In this document: piece by piece, positions 50,318 to 54,593 of the stretch
Position numbering within the stretch: position 1 is the stretch's first letter
Layout: each line of letters opens with the position of its first letter
NCBI GenBank assembly: GCA_013297765.1
Contig: JAAFID010000003.1
Coordinates: forward strand, 1 to 54,593
Length of the DNA stretch: 54,593 nucleotides
From: Cytophagales bacterium
GTDB taxonomy: Bacteria; Bacteroidota; Bacteroidia; Cytophagales; Cytophagaceae
Reading direction: 5' to 3'
Program-made: the position numbers and the translations under genes
The notes under the pieces: model-generated
What the model was told of the DNA's origin: nothing
What the model saw: the letters and a program-made list of their open reading frames with translations, nothing else
Databases searched by the model: none

Positions 50318-51523
50318 TTGAAAAAAGTTTTCGTCACAGGTTTGGGAACTATTTCTGCTATTGGCAACAATGTAGCAGAAAGCTACCGGTCGCTACTGGC
50401 CATGCGTTCAGGTATATCGGCCATGCAGCTGCTCGATTCCAATTTAAAATCGACGCTACCAGTAGGTGAAATAAAACTTACCAATACACAGCTACTACAA
50501 CTATTGGGCATAAGCCATAGCCAACGCATATATTCTCGCACAGCACTCTTAGCGATGATAGCCGCCAAAGAAGCATTTCACCACGCACAACTACACCGCC
50601 GCCCATTAGCTAGAACTGGTATGTTTGGTGGCACTAGTGTAGGTGGCATGGATAGAGGCGAGGAATTTTACAAAGATTATTTGGCTAGCCCTTCTTTGGC
50701 TAAGATAGATTATGCCAAAGTACACGACTGTGGCGAAAGCACAGAATGTGTGGCCGATATGCTAGGCATACAAGATTTTGTTACTACCATAAGTACTGCT
50801 TGCTCTTCGGCAGCCAACGCCATTATGCAAGCTACCAAAATGATACAATTGGGATTGCTAGATACAGCCATAGCAGGCGGTGCCGATGCGTTTTCACTAT
50901 TTACCCTCAATGGATTTAACTCGCTAAAAATTCTTTCTGATGAATTTTGCCAACCTTTTGACAGCAACCGAAAAGGGCTAAACCTAGGCGAGGGTGCGGG
51001 CTTCATTGTATTAGAATCAGAAGAAATAGTAGAGAAAAACCACAAAACTCCGTTGGCAGAAATTACAGGCTATGGCAATGCTTGCGATGCCTTTCATCAA
51101 ACAGCCTCTTCGGCCGATGGGCAGGGGGCTTGGCTGGCTATGAATGCTGCAATTGGGCAAAGTGGTATAGCACCAGAACAAATAGGCTATATCAATATGC
51201 ACGGCACAGCTACGCCCAACAACGATTTGTCAGAGGGTACAGCCGTAAAACGAATTTTTACAAATGGCGTTCCTGCATTTAGTTCTACCAAGGCATATAC
51301 CGGGCACACCCTAGCAGCATCGGGCGGCATCGAGGCCGTATTTTGCACTTTGGCATTGCAACATGGGGTGGCTTTTCCCAATCTTAATTTTCAAACACCC
51401 ATAGAAGAGCTAGGGCTAGTGCCAGCGACCGATGTCACTTCTATTCCTAATTTAAAACACGTACTTTCCAATTCGTTTGGTTTTGGGGGAAACAACACAT
51501 CACTTGTATTTTCAAAATGTTAA
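50318..51523 (+). CDS. 3-oxoacyl-ACP synthase (ketosynthase 3)
   Basis: 401 residues. Full KS triad: Cys162 in STACSSAANAIM, His295 in NMHGTATPNND, His330 in AYTGHTLAASG; ends SNSFGFGGNNTSLVF. Starts with TTG (MKKVFVTGLGTISAIG), the position required by the KS N terminus; no ATG is available. It is followed with 7-bp overlap (ATGTTAA) by a KS-like protein without a nucleophile, the arrangement of KS-chain length factor pairs such as ApeO/ApeC. Confidence 0.92.
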   Translation: MKKVFVTGLGTISAIGNNVAESYRSLLAMRSGISAMQLLDSNLKSTLPVGEIKLTNTQLLQLLGISHSQRIYSRTALLAMIAAKEAFHHAQLHRRPLARTGMFGGTSVGGMDRGEEFYKDYLASPSLAKIDYAKVHDCGESTECVADMLGIQDFVTTISTACSSAANAIMQATKMIQLGLLDTAIAGGADAFSLFTLNGFNSLKILSDEFCQPFDSNRKGLNLGEGAGFIVLESEEIVEKNHKTPLAEITGYGNACDAFHQTASSADGQGAWLAMNAAIGQSGIAPEQIGYINMHGTATPNNDLSEGTAVKRIFTNGVPAFSSTKAYTGHTLAASGGIEAVFCTLALQHGVAFPNLNFQTPIEELGLVPATDVTSIPNLKHVLSNSFGFGGNNTSLVFSKC

Positions 51524-52587
51524 ATTCGGCCATTTACATTGTGGGTATTGGTTCTGTATCTGCCCAAGGGTTTGATGAGGCTACTTTGTTGCAAAATTTG
51601 AATCCGCTACAATCTATTTTATCACACATTAAAGAACCCAACTATTCCCAGTACATCGAGGGCAACAACATTAGGCGAATGGGCAAGCTAATGAAAGCCT
51701 CTTTGGTTGCCGCCAAGCGTTGCATAGCAGATGCACAGCTACAGCCTCAAGCCATCATAACAGGAACTGGACTGGGCTGTATGGAAGAAACTGTGAAATT
51801 CTTAAACACCGTAATAGATACAGAAGGTGGCGTACTGTCGCCTACTGCCTTTATACACTCTACACACAATACCATAGGCAGCCAAATAGCTATTGCTGTA
51901 AATTGTACGGGCTATAATTCTACCTACGTTCACCGTGCATTTTCATTCGAGCAAGCACTTTTCGATGCACAATTGCAATTGCTCACCCACGACCCTACAG
52001 CACATCATGTATTGGTGGGCGGTGTAGATGATATGGTGCCAGTAGTTTTTGATGTATTGAAAGAACTTGATTTTTGGAAATCAGCATCTACGCCAATACT
52101 TGACAGCAAATCGAAAGGCAGCTTTGCAGGTGAAGGAATGAATTTTTTAATGCTGTCTAATCAGCAAACAAATCATGCTTACGCAAAGCTTTTGGGAATT
52201 AAAATGTGCTATAAGCCCCAATCTACAAACCAAGTAGCAACATGTTTGACAGATTTTTTATTAGAAAATAAAATATCACCAGTAGATATAGACTTGGTTT
52301 TACTAGGCGATAATGGAGATATGCGATTTACTGAATTTTATAATGCTATCATTACGCTATTCCCAGTTGCAAAGGCTCTGGGGTACTACAAACACTTGTG
52401 CGGAGAATATTTTACAGCCTCTGCCTTTGGTGTAGTATTGGCTTCATTAATATTAAAAAATCAATATGTATCTTCTGCGATTTCTGAAAATTACAATTCG
52501 GCAAAACCTTTAAAAAACATATTGCTATACAACCAGTTTCAAGGCGACCATCATAGTTTTTGTTTGCTGCAACATGTCGAAATATAA
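51517..52587 (+). CDS. chain-length-factor-like KS homologue
   Basis: 356 residues on the ketosynthase pattern: IYIVGIGSVSAQGF, IITGTGLGCMEETVKFL, PTAFIHSTHNTIGSQIA, then STYVHRAFSFEQALFDAQL at the elbow, where the Cys is replaced (Ala). The first His is replaced within LLGDNGDMRF and the second within GEYFTASAFG, so it cannot condense by itself. It probably pairs with ketosynthase 3 to set chain length. Coupled to its neighbours by overlaps of 7 and 14 bp. Confidence 0.85.
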   Translation: MLNSAIYIVGIGSVSAQGFDEATLLQNLNPLQSILSHIKEPNYSQYIEGNNIRRMGKLMKASLVAAKRCIADAQLQPQAIITGTGLGCMEETVKFLNTVIDTEGGVLSPTAFIHSTHNTIGSQIAIAVNCTGYNSTYVHRAFSFEQALFDAQLQLLTHDPTAHHVLVGGVDDMVPVVFDVLKELDFWKSASTPILDSKSKGSFAGEGMNFLMLSNQQTNHAYAKLLGIKMCYKPQSTNQVATCLTDFLLENKISPVDIDLVLLGDNGDMRFTEFYNAIITLFPVAKALGYYKHLCGEYFTASAFGVVLASLILKNQYVSSAISENYNSAKPLKNILLYNQFQGDHHSFCLLQHVEI

Positions 52588-53323
52588 TATTGCCCGCATT
52601 ACTTTTCTACTCGCACTTATAGGGTGTTTGTATCTTCAAAATTTTTCCTTGACCATTGCCGTTACGCTAGTATTTGTAGGGGTATTAAGTGCTGGTGCAT
52701 TCTTCATTAGGTGGAATTTTTATCATACCTCTATGCATTGCTTATCAAATTCATCAGCACTTTTTTTAACTTTCGACGATGGACCCCACCCACAGCTGAC
52801 TTCCTTGGTATTAGATATGCTAAAAAAGCATCAATGCAAAGCCACATTTTTTTGTATTGGAAATAAGATTAAAGGCAACGAGCATCTGCTACAACGCATG
52901 GTGGCCGAGGGGCATACTGTAGGCATACACACTTGGTCACATAGCTATTGGTTCGATTTGTTACCCACCTACAAAATGAAACAAGAAATTGTAGCTACAC
53001 AGTTGGAAATACAGCGTGCTACAGGTTTAGTACCTACGCTGTTTCGCCCACCTTATGGCGTTACCAACCCAATGTTGGCAAGAGCTATGAAATATACACA
53101 CGTTACTTCAATAGGCTGGACTATACGCTCGCTAGACACCGTAATTAAATCATCTGAAAAAATTATAGCCAAAATAACCCCCCAACTGAGCGCAAAAAGA
53201 ATTCTACTCTTGCACGATACACAGCCTTGTGCAGTAGAGATACTTCAATCCGTAATAAATACATGTGCAAGTAGCAATTTATTAATAGGAGATATACAAC
53301 AATATGTAAAGTGTTATAGGTAG
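52574..53323 (+). CDS. membrane-anchored polysaccharide deacetylase (NodB/CE4)
   Basis: 249 residues with two N-terminal hydrophobic helices (~8-22, 25-45) and a NodB homology domain: TFDDGPHP (Asp68, Asp69), the zinc-binding HTWSH (His119, His123), FRPPYG (Arg158) and the final LLLHD. All five CE4 motifs are present, so it is likely an active metal-dependent deacetylase of N- or O-acetyl groups. It overlaps the CLF-like gene by 14 bp and closes the operon, which suggests a role in removing acyl groups from the glycosylated or envelope-bound pigment lipid; the substrate is unknown. Confidence 0.88.
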   Translation: MSKYNIARITFLLALIGCLYLQNFSLTIAVTLVFVGVLSAGAFFIRWNFYHTSMHCLSNSSALFLTFDDGPHPQLTSLVLDMLKKHQCKATFFCIGNKIKGNEHLLQRMVAEGHTVGIHTWSHSYWFDLLPTYKMKQEIVATQLEIQRATGLVPTLFRPPYGVTNPMLARAMKYTHVTSIGWTIRSLDTVIKSSEKIIAKITPQLSAKRILLLHDTQPCAVEILQSVINTCASSNLLIGDIQQYVKCYR

Positions 53324-53487
53324 GTGTATTTATGATAGTATAAGTTGATTATTACTAGGTATATAATATATACAGGTATTCGTCTTTTACATTTCATTTT
53401 CCCACAATACTGGTAGAAGGCAAGGCTACATAATATAAACAACGACTGGGACAAGCTCGTCTTGGCCTTTTCAATTTTTCAGCGTCT

Positions 53488-53509
53488 AGCACCGAAATCC
53501 GTCGGTGCT
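53488..53509. repeat. GC-rich hairpin at the start of the repeat region
   Basis: AGCACCGA and TCGGTGCT form an 8-bp stem with a 6-nt loop. It is followed by GCTGATATATAAAGGACG and GTCCGTCCGC, which share the GCT-ATAAA-GGA core with the two 50-bp units further on. Confidence 0.6.
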
Positions 53510-53650
53510 GATATATAAAGGACGTCCGTCCGCTGTTTGAATTAAATTGCAAAATCAATAACTTGGCGTTTATTTTCAGCTAAAGATGAGCAGCAAATAC
53601 AAATTTAAGAACACTTATCTTTCTTAGTAAACATCATGTATTATCGTAAA

Positions 53651-53762
53651 CATCGGGCGGACGCCCTGCTCATAAAGGAGTACCGACGGACGTCGGCACC
53701 AGCGGGGCGGAAGCCCAGCTAATAAATGGACACCGACAGACGTTGGTTCTAGCGGGACGATA
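53651..53762. repeat. degenerate 50-bp tandem repeat, 2.2 copies
   Basis: Unit 1 (53651-53700), unit 2 (53701-53750) and the start of unit 3 (53751-53762) agree at about 35 of 50 positions. Each unit holds two interrupted palindromes: GGGCGGACGCCC or GGGCGGAAGCCC, and CCGACGGACGTCGG or CCGACAGACGTTGG, with ATAAA between them. Far richer in GC than its surroundings, consistent with a mobile or REP-like element. Confidence 0.7.
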
Positions 53763-53811
53763 CAATTTTGATTGATATTGATTCCTTAGTTGTTTTTTCG
53801 GTTTTAATCAA

Positions 53812-54435
53812 CTAGTCTTTTAACTGGTCGTCAACCATATGGAACAATTCCTCTAGTTTCATCTTGTTTCCTTTTTCTCTTCGATAATGTAGAAGTACAT
53901 ACAAGGCTAAATAGCTAATAAACGGGATAGCTAAGACCATGAAAATATTGTTATTCGAAGCTTTAACATGATAAGTTTCCATTATTGCAACAATTAAAGC
54001 GAAAAGGCCACAACTCAAAAGCAAAATTAGTAGGCTAGTAAATGATGAAATTTTAAGTTTCCTTTTCATTATTTTCAAATCTATTAGACTCTGATCCGTA
54101 CAAAGAAAGTGTTTTTTCCCCGTGTCGTGATTGGCCGCTGCAACCCAACGACCCTTTTTCATCTTCACATTTTCGACCCACACCATAGTCACGGAATGGT
54201 CATTCCGAACGGGAAAAGTAATATTAGCTAATTTGACTGGCTCCTCGCTTCCATTTGCAGTCCTTAAAAAAAATTCTACAATCTCTGTCGAGGAACTACT
54301 TATATTAGGGGAACTAACATAGCCTCCAAATTTTCCAACGTATCCACCACCACCAGATGAGTAAACCTTCGTTTTGGAGTGTTTCTGGAGCCCGATAACC
54401 TCTCCTTTTATTGATTCTACAGTTATGCCATTCAT
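53812..54435 (-). CDS. orphan two-helix membrane protein with GGGGY motif
   Basis: 207 residues. The cytoplasmic N-terminal domain is beta-rich with KVYSSGGGGYVGKFGGYVSS, then IVEFFLRTANGSEEPVKLAN and PVRNDHSVTMVWV; two close transmembrane helices follow (ISSFTSLLILLLSCGLFALI and IFMVLAIPFISYLALYVLL), and an acidic C-terminal tail. The SSGGGGY-GGYV pattern recalls small membrane-associated proteins known mainly from proteobacteria. The ATG at 54435 (MNGITVESIKGEVIG) is preferred to the distal ATG at 54564, because the 43 added residues look non-coding. It is separated from the polyene operon by the repeat region and may have been gained by transfer. Function unknown. Confidence 0.65.
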   Translation of the reverse strand: MNGITVESIKGEVIGLQKHSKTKVYSSGGGGYVGKFGGYVSSPNISSSSTEIVEFFLRTANGSEEPVKLANITFPVRNDHSVTMVWVENVKMKKGRWVAAANHDTGKKHFLCTDQSLIDLKIMKRKLKISSFTSLLILLLSCGLFALIVAIMETYHVKASNNNIFMVLAIPFISYLALYVLLHYRREKGNKMKLEELFHMVDDQLKD

Positions 54436-54593
54436 ATAATTTTGTTTTGATTGAAATTTATTTGGCGAAATCAAGTGATAAATGCAACTTAATCCGATTG
54501 ATTTATTTCTTTTAAAATTACTTAATTTGGTGTTAAATACACCTAAAATGACGTAAGTTTTCAACTTTCGTATCTATCTTTTTCCATAAATCT
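54436..54593. other. window end, presumed upstream region of the orphan membrane protein
   Basis: AT-rich. No exact TAnnTTTG box was found on the minus strand; an in-frame extension to 54564 is judged unlikely. Confidence 0.3.

Larger units (their letters stand above)
53324..53811. other. 488-bp spacer carrying GC-rich repeats
   Basis: AT-rich apart from the repeat part 53488-53762 described separately. GTATATA-A-TATATAC (53359-53373) is a perfect inverted repeat 36 bp after the deacetylase stop. No gene or RNA was recognised. Confidence 0.5.

Noticed and set aside
53651-53762. CRISPR array
   Set aside because: Repeat units are contiguous and diverged, without unique spacers or cas genes nearby.

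Overview
The window (54.6 kb, AT-rich) comes from a member of the Bacteroidota, probably a Chitinophagales- or Cytophagales-like lineage, though the exact order cannot be fixed from the sequence. The evidence is type IX secretion (T9SS) C-terminal domains of both kinds, a PorT-like protein next to ubiE, the characteristic -7 promoter motif TAnnTTTG, almost no Shine-Dalgarno sequences, several TTG starts, and a flexirubin-type aryl-polyene cluster.

Region 1 (2-7996) holds the 3' part of a giant T9SS-exported adhesin-like gene, a SPOUT RNA methyltransferase, an overlapping DUF2339/DUF3999 membrane pair, and two small envelope proteins. Region 2 (8086-12449) is a deoxy-sugar catabolic locus: an L-rhamnose isomerase-type enzyme and a DUF1080 protein diverge from a bifunctional rhamnulose-1-phosphate aldolase/dehydrogenase. 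Region 3 (12584-22952) is mixed housekeeping and envelope: a T9SS beta-helix protein, porT-ubiE, a PerR-like regulator with its peroxiredoxin, a TMEM175-family channel, two secreted proteins, tsf (not next to rpsB), pdxH and miaE.

Region 4 (23009-53323, about 30 kb) is the centrepiece, an aryl-polyene/flexirubin biosynthesis and export locus in three blocks. The first block (minus strand, 33952 to 23009) encodes envelope assembly: an RND exporter, a small membrane protein, a LolA-like carrier, a lipoprotein, a FabZ-like dehydratase, a GT2-DUF2062 glycosyltransferase, a three-domain exporter-acyltransferase-methyltransferase fusion and a CrtI/retinol-saturase-like oxidoreductase. The second block (minus strand, 39929 to 35295) encodes a C45 Ntn-acyltransferase, a holo-ACP synthase and a PaaK-like aryl-acid ligase, followed by a VOC and a tandem SRPBCC protein. 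The third block (plus strand, 40168 to 53323) encodes two paralogous secreted proteins, a tyrosine ammonia-lyase very like that of Flavobacterium johnsoniae, and then a tightly coupled operon: ketoreductase, three complete ketosynthases, one half-length and one active-site-less KS-like protein, two ACPs, an LpxL-like acyltransferase, an O-methyltransferase-like protein, a dehydratase, a thioesterase and a polysaccharide deacetylase. The inferred pathway is tyrosine to 4-coumarate (ammonia-lyase), activation and loading on ACP (ligase, AcpS), polyene extension by KS/KR/DH rounds, then acyl transfer and export to the outer membrane. No DarA/DarB-like dialkylresorcinol genes are present in the window. 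thyA and a small Lys/Cys-rich exported protein sit between blocks one and two.

Region 5 (53324-54593) is a spacer with GC-rich degenerate 50-bp repeats followed by an orphan two-TM membrane protein.

No rRNA, tRNA, CRISPR array, transposase or recognisable riboswitch was seen.
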